From contig NW_026971278.1 in the NCBI RefSeq assembly GCF_963678635.1, forward strand, positions 229,393 to 271,802: a stretch of DNA of 42,410 nt, read 5' to 3'. Position numbers and translations under genes: made by a program. Source of the stretch: Symsagittifera roscoffensis. Lineage: Eukaryota; Xenacoelomorpha; Acoela; Convolutidae. Positions 9,655 to 17,058 of this stretch are shown in pieces. Numbering within the stretch: the first letter of the stretch is position 1; each line of letters opens with the position of its first letter. The notes beneath the pieces are model-generated. The model had not been told where the DNA came from, did no database searches, and was given only the letters and a program-made list of their open reading frames with translations.

Positions 9655-12600
9655 GACACAGGAGCAGTGGTTAGTGTCATGCCAGTCAAAACTTGGACCG
9701 ACATGGGTTTCGAGAGTTCGGACCTCATACCGACAAACATTAGGTTGGCAGCTGCCAATCAGGGAGCAATCTATGTGACTGGACGAACCCCGATCATTTC
9801 ACTGCAGCTCGGAGGAAGACATCTTTGGATGAGCTTCCTAGTAGTGGAGAATTTGGACGAATCCGATCAGTTCATCCTAGGAAGGGATTTCGTGCGCAAT
9901 TTTGATGTCACGATCGATCTGAATGACGGGTTGATTAGGATCAAGGATCCTGAGAGAAAGTATGAAAAGAGACCCCTTATTAAGATCTTAATTAACCAGG
10001 CTAAGGTGCCGATTTTTCTGGATCGAAAAGTTAGATTAAAACCAAACCAAGCTGTAGTAGCGACGTTTAGGATGAGGAACTTGAATGAACTCAGCAATAA
10101 TAGACAGGTGTGTCTGGTACCAAATCCAAACAGTAAAAGCTCGGCTATTTTAGGAAGAAGCTTCTCACTCACTCAGAGCGGACTGTGTGTGAGTGTGTTA
10201 TTGAACACAGAAGCAACAACAGTGACAATACAGAGGGGAAAGAAGCTTGGATATGCTTTGCCTCTGAACACAGACTTTCAGAGTGTGGAGAACTTGAAAA
10301 AGTTTGATGTAACTAAATGTCCATTGCATGCGAACCAAGAATGTATAATGAAGAGAATGAATGACTTGAAATCTTCTAGGAAATTGTTTTCAATGAAGTC
10401 GGAAACAGACGATGGGCTGTCTAGTTGTTCCAACTTTCCTGAGAGGCCGACAGAAAAGGAGTTAGCAGCGAATAAACCAATCCTGCCTGAGATAGAACAT
10501 TTGAAAGGTAGAATATCAGACAAGGAACTAGATTCGCTCAGAGCGGTGCTAAGTCGGAACGCAGACGTTTTTTCGAAACATAAGGCCGACATAAGTTGCT
10601 GTAATTTTGTAGAACACGAGATTGAGATAGAAGAGGGCTCGGTACCTCATAGAGAAGGGGCGAGAAGAATGACCCCTCACAAGTCAGAAGCGTGTAGGAA
10701 GGAAATCGAGATGTTAATGGAGTACGACATGATCGAGCCGTCGAAGTCGCCATGGGCTTGTGGCGTGGTCATGGCGAAAAAGAAAGGGGGACAACACAGA
10801 TTTTGCTGCGATTTTCGTTACCTGAACGCAGTGACTATAAAGGACGCATACCCGATTCCCCGCATCGATGAGAGCCTATCCAAGCTGGGAGACGCAAAGT
10901 TCTTCACGACGTTGGACTTGGGCTCCGCGTTCTGGCAAGTGCCACTCCGAAAGCAAGACCGAGAAAAAACAGGCTTTGCGTGCGAGCTGGGATTGTTCCA
11001 GTGGAAGAGGATGCCGTTCGGACTGTGCAATGCGACGGCCACATTCCAGCGACTGATGGCCCAGGCACTCACGAGCGTCACCAAGAAATACGGGAATCTC
11101 ATCATGTGTTATGTCGAAGATGTCGTGATTGCAACACCAACCCTAGAAGATCACATAGAGAGGTTGGAAGAGGTGTTTTGTTGCATGAAGCAGGCGGGTC
11201 TGAAATGTAAACCCTCTAAGTGTGAAATCCTCAGGGATTCCATAAAGTATCCGGGCCGCCTGGTGGACAAACATGGAGTGAGACCAGATCCTGAAGCGGT
11301 TGAAGCGCTGCTGACCTGGAAGGCACCCAAAACAGATACACAGTTGATGAGTTTTTTGGGATTTGCTAATTATTATCGAGAATTCATCAAGGGGTATGCT
11401 GACAAAATATACCCCATGCAGCGGTTGATGAGAAACAAGGGCAAGAAGTTCACTTGGACTGAAGAGGCACAAGTTTCATTTGAGAACATCAAACGTGAAA
11501 TTTGCGAGGCACCGGTCCTCGGCATGCCAACAGAGAAGGGGATGTTCGTGCTGGACACGGATGCATCAGTGGTTGCGATATCGGGCATACTTCACCAGGA
11601 GCAGGAGTGGAACGGGAGAACGGTTCTTCGTCCGATAGCTTACGGGAGTAAAGTCCTGAGTGATACTGAGATGAAGTATGGCGCACCAAAAGCGGAGATG
11701 TTTGCCGTGATCACTTTCGTGGAAAAATACAGGGCCTACTTGGGGAGTGCTCCCTTCAAGTTACGTGTGGATAATCGTGCCCTTGCCTGGCTGAAAACCT
11801 ATTCGATGGACCAAAGTTATATTGGTCGTTGGATCGTGCGCCTGGATGGATACCACATGATCATAGAGCACCGTACCCGTGACAAGCACCAGAACGCAGA
11901 TAGCCTCAGTAAAAAGACAGAATTTTATGAGCGCCTCGAAGAGAAGCAGGCTAACCAGTCAGAAATCAAAGACGGGTTTTCATTTCTGGACAAGGAGACC
12001 TACGACAAACTGCCACTTACTAAGTGGTTAGACAAGTCAGGGCATCCTATACCCGGACACCCTGACCTTCCAGTGGAAACGGCTGCGGAGATAAAGCTCT
12101 TAGCCAGAGGCGAACCCGTTTCGTTGGATCTGCTAGTCCGATCCAATTTGGTACAACAAGAACTTACCCGGCTGGGTATAAACAGCATGGCTCTGCTGAA
12201 CAGGACGGTGAACGTGGCGCCGGATGTCATGGGAAAAATCCGTGACCTGTTGGACAGGGAGGTGGATAGGCATGATCGTGAGTGGATGGAGACCATGCAG
12301 CGGTTGACTGTCACCGAGAGAACAGAAAAGAGGCCAGTGTCCAATCGCAGCCGAGGCGTTGAACGGGATTGCAGGTCGATAGTCAACCAGCTGGTGAGCT
12401 CGATGCCAAAGGAGGTCTTGTTGAGAACTTCGTTCACCGAACATGGGACACTGAATCAGACTCAAGCCACTGAGGAAGTCAGGATCAAGTCGGAATCGAG
12501 CTTCGCTAGGAGAGTGCATTTCACGGATGCAAAAGAAGAACATGAGCCGAGCCCAGATTGTTCGTCCGGGGACGAGACAATATCCGGGGAGTCTGATACC

Positions 12601-13035
12601 TTCGAGCCAATCAAAGACGACTTGTCTGATGACACCTTTGAGCCCGTGCAGGACGACTTGTCCGGGGAGAGGTTGACGAGACCACCTAGGGGCAGAATTT
12701 TGTCCGGGAGTCGGGTTCAAAGCGACCAATGGACAGAGTTTTGTCCGGGGAGTCTAGAAACATCTCAGACAACTTGGAATATGATATTGGGGAATCAGTC
12801 AACTCAAGATAGCAGTCTCGAAACGCCCAACCAGATTGCTGCCACATGGTACGGTCGTCCGCACCAATCTGGAACCATCTGTACAGAAGGCGACGCCTTT
12901 GAAAAAGATATGGTGTGTCAAGTTGATGGACGATGCTCATGCTCCGGAGATAATGAGCGGGCAAATGAACGTGGTAAAGACGTATTTGAAAGCCAGGTAC
13001 AGGCTGTCGGATCTCCTAAGGGCTCAACGAAATGA
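9643..13035 (+). CDS. pol: Pol: protease, reverse transcriptase, RNase H
   Basis: Protease: LLDTGAVVSV with the DTG triad at 9655-9663, followed by a conserved ILGRDF segment near 9877. RT: the first catalytic Asp is in TLDLG (GAC at 10915-10917). The palm motif reads YVED (11110-11121) where active enzymes have YVDD, so the first Asp of the pair is Glu. MPFGLCNA and the thumb region are intact. RNase H: Asp in DTDAS, Glu in KAEMFAV, Asp in VDNRAL and Asp in NADSLS are all present (about 11545-11910). An acidic linker with repeated DTFEP and LSGE phrases follows. Frame 1 stays open to 13035, but the biological frame leaves it near 12705, where one G is missing from a TCCGGGGAG repeat, and integrase resumes in another frame. 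The YVED change should impair or abolish polymerisation. Confidence 0.9.
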   Translation, partial: KRLLDTGAVVSVMPVKTWTDMGFESSDLIPTNIRLAAANQGAIYVTGRTPIISLQLGGRHLWMSFLVVENLDESDQFILGRDFVRNFDVTIDLNDGLIRIKDPERKYEKRPLIKILINQAKVPIFLDRKVRLKPNQAVVATFRMRNLNELSNNRQVCLVPNPNSKSSAILGRSFSLTQSGLCVSVLLNTEATTVTIQRGKKLGYALPLNTDFQSVENLKKFDVTKCPLHANQECIMKRMNDLKSSRKLFSMKSETDDGLSSCSNFPERPTEKELAANKPILPEIEHLKGRISDKELDSLRAVLSRNADVFSKHKADISCCNFVEHEIEIEEGSVPHREGARRMTPHKSEACRKEIEMLMEYDMIEPSKSPWACGVVMAKKKGGQHRFCCDFRYLNAVTIKDAYPIPRIDESLSKLGDAKFFTTLDLGSAFWQVPLRKQDREKTGFACELGLFQWKRMPFGLCNATATFQRLMAQALTSVTKKYGNLIMCYVEDVVIATPTLEDHIERLEEVFCCMKQAGLKCKPSKCEILRDSIKYPGRLVDKHGVRPDPEAVEALLTWKAPKTDTQLMSFLGFANYYREFIKGYADKIYPMQRLMRNKGKKFTWTEEAQVSFENIKREICEAPVLGMPTEKGMFVLDTDASVVAISGILHQEQEWNGRTVLRPIAYGSKVLSDTEMKYGAPKAEMFAVITFVEKYRAYLGSAPFKLRVDNRALAWLKTYSMDQSYIGRWIVRLDGYHMIIEHRTRDKHQNADSLSKKTEFYERLEEKQANQSEIKDGFSFLDKETYDKLPLTKWLDKSGHPIPGHPDLPVETAAEIKLLARGEPVSLDLLVRSNLVQQELTRLGINSMALLNRTVNVAPDVMGKIRDLLDREVDRHDREWMETMQRLTVTERTEKRPVSNRSRGVERDCRSIVNQLVSSMPKEVLLRTSFTEHGTLNQTQATEEVRIKSESSFARRVHFTDAKEEHEPSPDCSSGDETISGESDTFEPIKDDLSDDTFEPVQDDLSGERLTRPPRGRILSGSRVQSDQWTEFCPGSLETSQTTWNMILGNQSTQDSSLETPNQIAATWYGRPHQSGTICTEGDAFEKDMVCQVDGRCSCSGDNERANERGKDVFESQVQAVGSPKGSTK
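12560..12760 (+). repeat. LSGE(S)/TGTCCGGGGAG repeats in the RNase H-integrase linker
   Basis: Four to five copies of a (T)TCCGGGGAGtc core occur at about 12562, 12583, 12659, 12700 (one G short) and 12741. They encode ISGES, DLSGE, LSG and LSGES in whichever frame is followed, alongside repeated DTFEP phrases. The region also holds the frame changes: one G lost at about 12705, TAG at 12810 in the resulting frame, and a further shift before 12840. Confidence 0.7.
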
Positions 13036-14047
13036 CAGAATGACGAGCAGTCTGAAGAGGTGGATCGAGAATGGTGCACCTGACAAAGGGGACTTGGAAG
13101 AAGACAGCTATAAAATCTTAAAGCAATTCTACCTAAAGAGGAAAGACTTGTTGTACCTGAACAAGGATGGGATTGTAGCCTGTAAACGTAAAGAGGAGGA
13201 CAAGGTCCTTTATAAATACAATTCAATAGTGTTACCACAGTTGTACCAGACCGAATTGCTCTTTCGCTCACATGATCAGATGGGTCATCAAGGCGTGGAC
13301 AAGGTGTACAACAGGATACAGAAACGATTCGAATGGCCGGGATTGAAGAAGGCTTGTGAGAAGTGGATAGCCGCATGCCTGTCTTGTCAACAGGCAAAGG
13401 ATCCCAGGAAACTAAGGTTCCCTCTACAGTTAATAGAGTCGTCGGGTTTCAACGAAGTGGTGCAAATTGATCATCAGAAAATCTGCATGACAGCAACGGG
13501 CTATAACCAGGTGCTAGTAATGATCGACCATTTTACGAAGTATGCGGAGGCAGCACCCTGCATGACAGCATCGGCGGAAGAAACATGCGATTATTTGATA
13601 AACGTGTGGATAGCGAGGCATGGCTGCCCCATCACGTTCCAATCGGACAATGGCAAAGCATTCGTAGGTGATCTCACGAAAGAGTTAATGAAAAGGTCAC
13701 AGGTAGCACAGGCCCACTCGACCACTTATCACCCGCAAACGAATGGCCTAGTCGAGAGGCAGAATCGCACACTGGTATCCATGTTGAGAGTCTATTGCTC
13801 ACGCTATATGGATGACTGGGACAAGCACTTGCCACAAGTGATGGGTGCTTACAACAGCACGGAGCATTCCACCACGGGAATAAGTCCGCATATGATGCTA
13901 ACGGGTCACGAAAAAGCGCTCCCGTTGACGTTTTTCTACCCTGAATCTGAGGGGAAGAGGACAGCACCGCAAACATACGTGCGGGATGTTATTAGAAGAC
14001 AACAGGACCTCAATGACTTATGCAGGAGGAACACGCAACAGGCGTAA
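12836..14047 (+). CDS. pol: Pol: integrase (zinc-binding and catalytic domains)
   Basis: It opens in frame 2, overlapping the tail of the preceding frame. The N-terminal zinc domain reads H-x4-H (HDQMGH) and CLSC (about 13270-13390). The catalytic core has Asp in QIDHQK (about 13467), Asp in QSDNG (about 13646) and Glu in LVERQN (about 13751). Exactly 35 residues separate the second Asp and the Glu, the D,D-35-E arrangement. Integrase inserts the cDNA copy into host DNA. The frame is interrupted by TAA at 14045-14047 after RRNTQQA, and the same frame then continues to 14332, so the stop is a point lesion inside integrase. Confidence 0.9.
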   Translation: MLPHGTVVRTNLEPSVQKATPLKKIWCVKLMDDAHAPEIMSGQMNVVKTYLKARYRLSDLLRAQRNDRMTSSLKRWIENGAPDKGDLEEDSYKILKQFYLKRKDLLYLNKDGIVACKRKEEDKVLYKYNSIVLPQLYQTELLFRSHDQMGHQGVDKVYNRIQKRFEWPGLKKACEKWIAACLSCQQAKDPRKLRFPLQLIESSGFNEVVQIDHQKICMTATGYNQVLVMIDHFTKYAEAAPCMTASAEETCDYLINVWIARHGCPITFQSDNGKAFVGDLTKELMKRSQVAQAHSTTYHPQTNGLVERQNRTLVSMLRVYCSRYMDDWDKHLPQVMGAYNSTEHSTTGISPHMMLTGHEKALPLTFFYPESEGKRTAPQTYVRDVIRRQQDLNDLCRRNTQQA

Positions 14048-14332
14048 ATTAGACAAAAAAAGAGGTTTGATAAAAGGACAGCCGATGCAAAAGCCTACTC
14101 AGTTGGCGACTACGTCTGGGTGTTCCAGGAAGTGGTTCCACCAAAAGGAACCAAGAAATTGTTAAAGAAATGGTTTGGTCCATTTCAGATAACAGAGGTG
14201 CACCAAGGGGGTCGTTTTTATCGACTGAGCACTGGAAGAGCGGCTCATTACAAAAATATCAAACCACACAATGCCTCGTCAGAGGACTGGTTCATCCCAG
14301 CGGACATGCAAGAGGGAGACTATTTGATGTGA
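14048..14332 (+). CDS. pol: Integrase C-terminal domain (GPF/Y type)
   Basis: Same frame as the preceding integrase after one TAA. The sequence KKWFGPFQITEV matches the GPY/F-type module that follows the integrase core in gypsy elements and contributes to DNA binding. It ends at TGA 14330-14332. A +1 change of frame then gives the acidic Pol tail, so a further lesion or a true junction lies here. Confidence 0.75.
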   Translation: MRQKKRFDKRTADAKAYSVGDYVWVFQEVVPPKGTKKLLKKWFGPFQITEVHQGGRFYRLSTGRAAHYKNIKPHNASSEDWFIPADMQEGDYLM

Positions 14333-14333
14333 A

Positions 14334-14840
14334 GTGAATGAAAGAGGTACTCGCGACAAAAACGATGGGAATGAGGTGGTGAACGATTGCGACCTACCAC
14401 TGGATCTGGAGTTGACCGAGCGAGTAGAGGTGGACGTTGAAACTCTACCTTATGCCGAAGAAGACTGGGACTGCCCGGAACAAATTGAAATTGACAAAGG
14501 AATACAGCCTGATTTTCCTCTCACCTTGGAAACACGCCAGAGCAAAAGAGGAAAAAACAAACAGAAATACAATCCGTATGGCGAGGATTTCGTTGTAGAC
14601 AGGATAGTTGTAAGTGACGTCATGGACTCGCTAGTGGGACTGGACGAAGTGGCGGTGCTAGGAGAAATCGACTTGGTCAATGATATGGATCAGGATTGGA
14701 TCGATGATCGATCAGAACCGGAAGTGGAGTTCGAACCAGAAGCGGAACAGACTCATGAGCAAGAACTAACGAACTTGCGCGTGCTCGAATGGCTCCATGA
14801 TCTGCCGACAGATCCAAAAGAAACGATCCTGACGATTTAG
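14334..14840 (+). CDS. Acidic Pol C-terminal extension
   Basis: About 168 residues, strongly acidic (long Glu/Asp clusters) with one basic patch (RQSKRGKNKQK). No known fold is apparent. It starts in a new frame just after the GPF/Y domain, without a clear ATG of its own, and ends at TAG 14838-14840. The frame stays open for another 765 bases after this TAG, so the TAG is most likely a nonsense mutation inside a larger Pol tail. The role is unknown. Confidence 0.65.
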   Translation: MNERGTRDKNDGNEVVNDCDLPLDLELTERVEVDVETLPYAEEDWDCPEQIEIDKGIQPDFPLTLETRQSKRGKNKQKYNPYGEDFVVDRIVVSDVMDSLVGLDEVAVLGEIDLVNDMDQDWIDDRSEPEVEFEPEAEQTHEQELTNLRVLEWLHDLPTDPKETILTI

Positions 14841-15605
14841 GACGTCGATAAGGACGGCATCAAATACATCAGTCATGACAATACCGATTCCAACTGGGTC
14901 GCACCAGATGGTGTTCTACGTGTTCCACAATCCAACCTCGATCTCCTAGACTTTGGGCGATTGACGGGGACGTCGATGGATATTTTTGTCCGGGGAGTGG
15001 GGGTAGGACTCACCCACACCGAAAGTCTCATAATAAAAAAATTGAAATCGGCAAGAGAAACCGGAGAACTGGAAACGGAAGGCGAAAATGCTAAAAAACC
15101 ACCATTCGGACGAATTTTTGAATCTTACTTTGATCTACCGAACCATTATTCGAGCAACATCGTTATAACGGACAGTGATTTCATACTTACGGAACGTACA
15201 TGTGCCATAGCGATAACGGCGGAAGTAAGCTTCAAAACAGCACTAGCAGCTGACTTTAAAAGAGAGTACAAGAATATCGAGTTTTTATGGAAACAGAGGC
15301 CTGGTGTAGGAGGGATGATAGCGTTGCCCCCTGTCGCATCACAGATACCAGGGAAATATTTGTGTTTTTTGGTTACGAAGGCTACTGATAGGCAACACGT
15401 AAATCCAGAGAGCTTGGTATTGGCCTTGACTCGACTTAGGGATTTCCTGGTTGAGAGAGGTGTGACCTCTCTCTCGTTACCAGTTTATGATCCCAATAGA
15501 GGGAAGCTACACCCGAGAGAGTTGTACGCCCTTGTGCATGTGATATTTTCAGAAACTGACATAGAAGTTTACTTACATAAAAAATACTATCTGAGTATAT
15601 GCTAG
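14841..15605 (+). CDS. Pol tail with TARG1/OARD1-like macro domain
   Basis: Continues the frame after the TAG. The last 150 residues (from about 15160) look like a macro domain of the OARD1/TARG1 (Poa1-like) class. CAIAITAEVSF...ADFKREY corresponds to the N-terminal strand-helix with the ADF...FK motif. KYLCFLVTKATD corresponds to the strand and the Lys-containing YLxTK motif. A helix with RLRDFLVERGVTSLSLPVYDP follows, and the end is VIFSETDIEVYLHKK. Macro domains bind or hydrolyse ADP-ribose adducts. Here the glycine-rich ligand loop is replaced (KTALAA) and the GCGxD loop reads YDPNRG, so the catalytic Asp of TARG1 appears to be missing while the Lys is kept. Binding without hydrolysis, or a purely structural role, is possible. 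The assignment is by motif memory, not a search. Confidence 0.6.
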   Translation, partial: DVDKDGIKYISHDNTDSNWVAPDGVLRVPQSNLDLLDFGRLTGTSMDIFVRGVGVGLTHTESLIIKKLKSARETGELETEGENAKKPPFGRIFESYFDLPNHYSSNIVITDSDFILTERTCAIAITAEVSFKTALAADFKREYKNIEFLWKQRPGVGGMIALPPVASQIPGKYLCFLVTKATDRQHVNPESLVLALTRLRDFLVERGVTSLSLPVYDPNRGKLHPRELYALVHVIFSETDIEVYLHKKYYLSIC

Positions 15606-15770
15606 GAAATGCATTCAGCAGTAAGTGGTTTTTATTAAGCTAACTTGATAGAGATTAGGATTAAGTTTTAGATTAGGAGTAAGTTTCATGTTTGTAGGTG
15701 ATAGTGTAGATATGTGATGTTTATGTGTTATGTTATTGTTATGATATGTTTTATGTTTTGTGTCATAAAG

Positions 15771-15790
15771 GACCTGGAGTACTCCAGGTC
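15771..15790 (+). other. Perfect 20 bp palindrome
   Basis: GACCTGGAGT directly followed by its reverse complement, 166 bases after the Pol stop. It can form a hairpin or a dyad protein-binding site. Confidence 0.8.
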
Positions 15791-15833
15791 ATCAAGGTGA
15801 CAGTGCTCATTTGTGCTACCCTGGCGCAGATAC

Positions 15834-15850
15834 AGGTGGACGATCCACCT
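15834..15850 (+). other. Short hairpin AGGTGGA-CGA-TCCACCT
   Basis: A 7 bp perfect stem with a three-base loop, 43 bases after the preceding palindrome. Together they suggest a structured element at the end of the gag-pol region. Confidence 0.65.
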
Positions 15851-15952
15851 TGGTGCTAAATTTTTAAATCAGAATTGGAAAGAGAATTTCAATGAAGAGT
15901 TTTAAAGAGTTGAATGATGTTTAATCCAAAAATGATGGTTTTAAGTCGCGAA

Positions 15953-15963
15953 TTGTTTTTTAG
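15953..15963 (+). promoter_or_regulatory. Candidate 3' splice site for the second cistron
   Basis: TTGTTTTTTAG is a pyrimidine tract plus AG, 97 bases before the ATG at 16060. If joined to a leader donor such as GTGAGT at 3329, it would give a subgenomic mRNA for the second cistron. This is sequence-based inference only. Confidence 0.35.
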
Positions 15964-16059
15964 ATCTTGATTGATCGGAAATTGTTTATTGAATAAACTG
16001 AATCAAACGAGACAGGAAGAAACTACACGATACGACAACAAGAATCAACAAGATAGGAA

Positions 16060-16296
16060 ATGGGTGACACGAACGAACTCATTAAATTCCTCTCAGCGAG
16101 TCTAGGAGCGACTCTAGACGAGATCTATCAGCGGCTGATCGATTGTGATTTTACACGAGAAGACCCGGGGCTGGCGATGTTTGTGGTCGCGCTCTTTAAT
16201 GCACTAGGACGAGAGGGTCGAGGGAATCGCCCTACAGAAGTCGTGTTGATGTTGGCCTTTGGTGAGTCCGGGACCGCCGAGAGAGGTCGAAACTGA
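16060..16296 (+). CDS. Second cistron, N-terminal segment (unknown)
   Basis: A 78-residue segment beginning at the first ATG after the intercistronic region. It is mostly helical in character (NELIKFLSASLGATLDEIY...) with no recognised domain. It stops at TGA 16294-16296, and the next open frame follows three bases later in the same frame. The TGA therefore probably interrupts one longer protein, though a short separate protein cannot be excluded. The next base is C (TGA CTG), a context known to favour readthrough in some genes. Confidence 0.55.
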   Translation: MGDTNELIKFLSASLGATLDEIYQRLIDCDFTREDPGLAMFVVALFNALGREGRGNRPTEVVLMLAFGESGTAERGRN

Positions 16297-17058
16297 CTGA
16301 TGAGATGGCGGCAAGGAGAAATGTCTGGCCACGACTTGGCTCGTGAGCCAGGACTAGGCGAACAGAGGGACCACCGGCTAGGTGAGATGCCCATACCCGT
16401 CCAACCTGCGCAGCCACTCATCGGAGCGAAGAGACAACGTGATAGGCCAGGCCCGTCACATTCGGTCGACTCTCCAACAGCTGCTCCTCCCCCGAAGAGA
16501 GTGAGGGTGAGTGAGATAGAGATCCAGACGTCGGAGACGATTGAGACACTGGAGAAGAAGGAGAGAGATCAGAGCGAGCTGTGTGCCAAACTTCAGGAGT
16601 ATAGGGCGATAGCTCGAGAGAGAGACGAATGGAAAAAGAAATATGAAGATCTGCAGGTGGCCTACAAGGAGGATGAAATAAAGCACCTGAAGGAACTGTA
16701 TATGGCAAAGGTGAGCCAAGTGTCACCGGAAGTTCTGGCGAGCATGAAATCCTTGGAAGGATCCAGCGACACGCGCCCCAGGACAACAGCACAGGAGCTG
16801 TGCGCATCGAGAGGGCCCGAGGCTCTGGATTTACGTGCATCGAGGGGGCCCGAGGCTCCTCAGCAGACACGACGCCAGACCCTTCCGACCCTTCCGACAC
16901 CAATCTCGCTCCTCAGTTCCAGGAATCATTCAACCAAGTGGCCAGAGCCACAATGGATGAGATCAACAGAAACACTGAGCGGACATTGGTTAGGATCGTT
17001 CTTTCCCAACGTCGTGATCATTCATCAAATAGCTCGGATTGAGCACCCCGCACGGTAG
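16297..17058 (+). CDS. Second cistron, coiled-coil and NLS-like segment
   Basis: Pro-rich basic sequence with two basic clusters (GAKRQRD and PPKRVRV) resembling a bipartite nuclear localisation signal. A strongly charged heptad-like coiled coil of about 60 residues follows (encoded about 16510-16720). After about 16800 the natural-looking frame changes. Frame 0 (16800-17042) gives an acidic DPSDPSD stretch and a helix (FQESFNQVARATMDEIN), whereas the frame running to 17058 becomes low quality. A frameshift therefore lies between about 16800 and 16880, near a duplicated CATCGAGRGGGCCCGAGGCTC. The coiled coil suggests oligomerisation. Confidence 0.6.
   Translation: MMRWRQGEMSGHDLAREPGLGEQRDHRLGEMPIPVQPAQPLIGAKRQRDRPGPSHSVDSPTAAPPPKRVRVSEIEIQTSETIETLEKKERDQSELCAKLQEYRAIARERDEWKKKYEDLQVAYKEDEIKHLKELYMAKVSQVSPEVLASMKSLEGSSDTRPRTTAQELCASRGPEALDLRASRGPEAPQQTRRQTLPTLPTPISLLSSRNHSTKWPEPQWMRSTETLSGHWLGSFFPNVVIIHQIARIEHPAR
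16800..17042 (+). CDS. Second cistron, linker segment in frame 0
   Basis: Open frame that carries the protein-like sequence between the coiled coil and the hydrolase. It stops at TGA 17040-17042. The same frame is then open to the hydrolase start and beyond (to 18749), so the TGA is best read as an in-frame nonsense codon in one continuous gene. Confidence 0.5.
   Translation: MRIERARGSGFTCIEGARGSSADTTPDPSDPSDTNLAPQFQESFNQVARATMDEINRNTERTLVRIVLSQRRDHSSNSSD
16805..16856 (+). repeat. Short tandem duplication in the second cistron
   Basis: The phrase GCATCGAGRGGGCCCGAGGCTC occurs twice about 30 bp apart, encoding SRGPEA twice. The frame change of the cistron lies at or just after it, so slippage here may have caused the frameshift. 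Confidence 0.6.

Larger units (their letters stand above)
15606..16059 (+). other. Intercistronic region of element A
   Basis: 454 bp of AT-rich non-coding sequence between the Pol stop and the next ATG. It contains two hairpins (15771-15790 and 15834-15850), a splice-acceptor-like TTGTTTTTTAG ending at 15963, and AATAAA at 15992-15997. The region could end one transcript and provide a splice acceptor or internal promoter for the next. Confidence 0.65.

Noticed and set aside
12000-12729. Minus-strand frames of 145 and 198 codons opposite pol
   Set aside because: Shadows of the RNase H-integrase linker, which is confidently coding on the plus strand.
16800-16860. Tandem repeat as a recombination or integration site
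   Set aside because: Only two copies inside a coding region; a coding duplication explains it.
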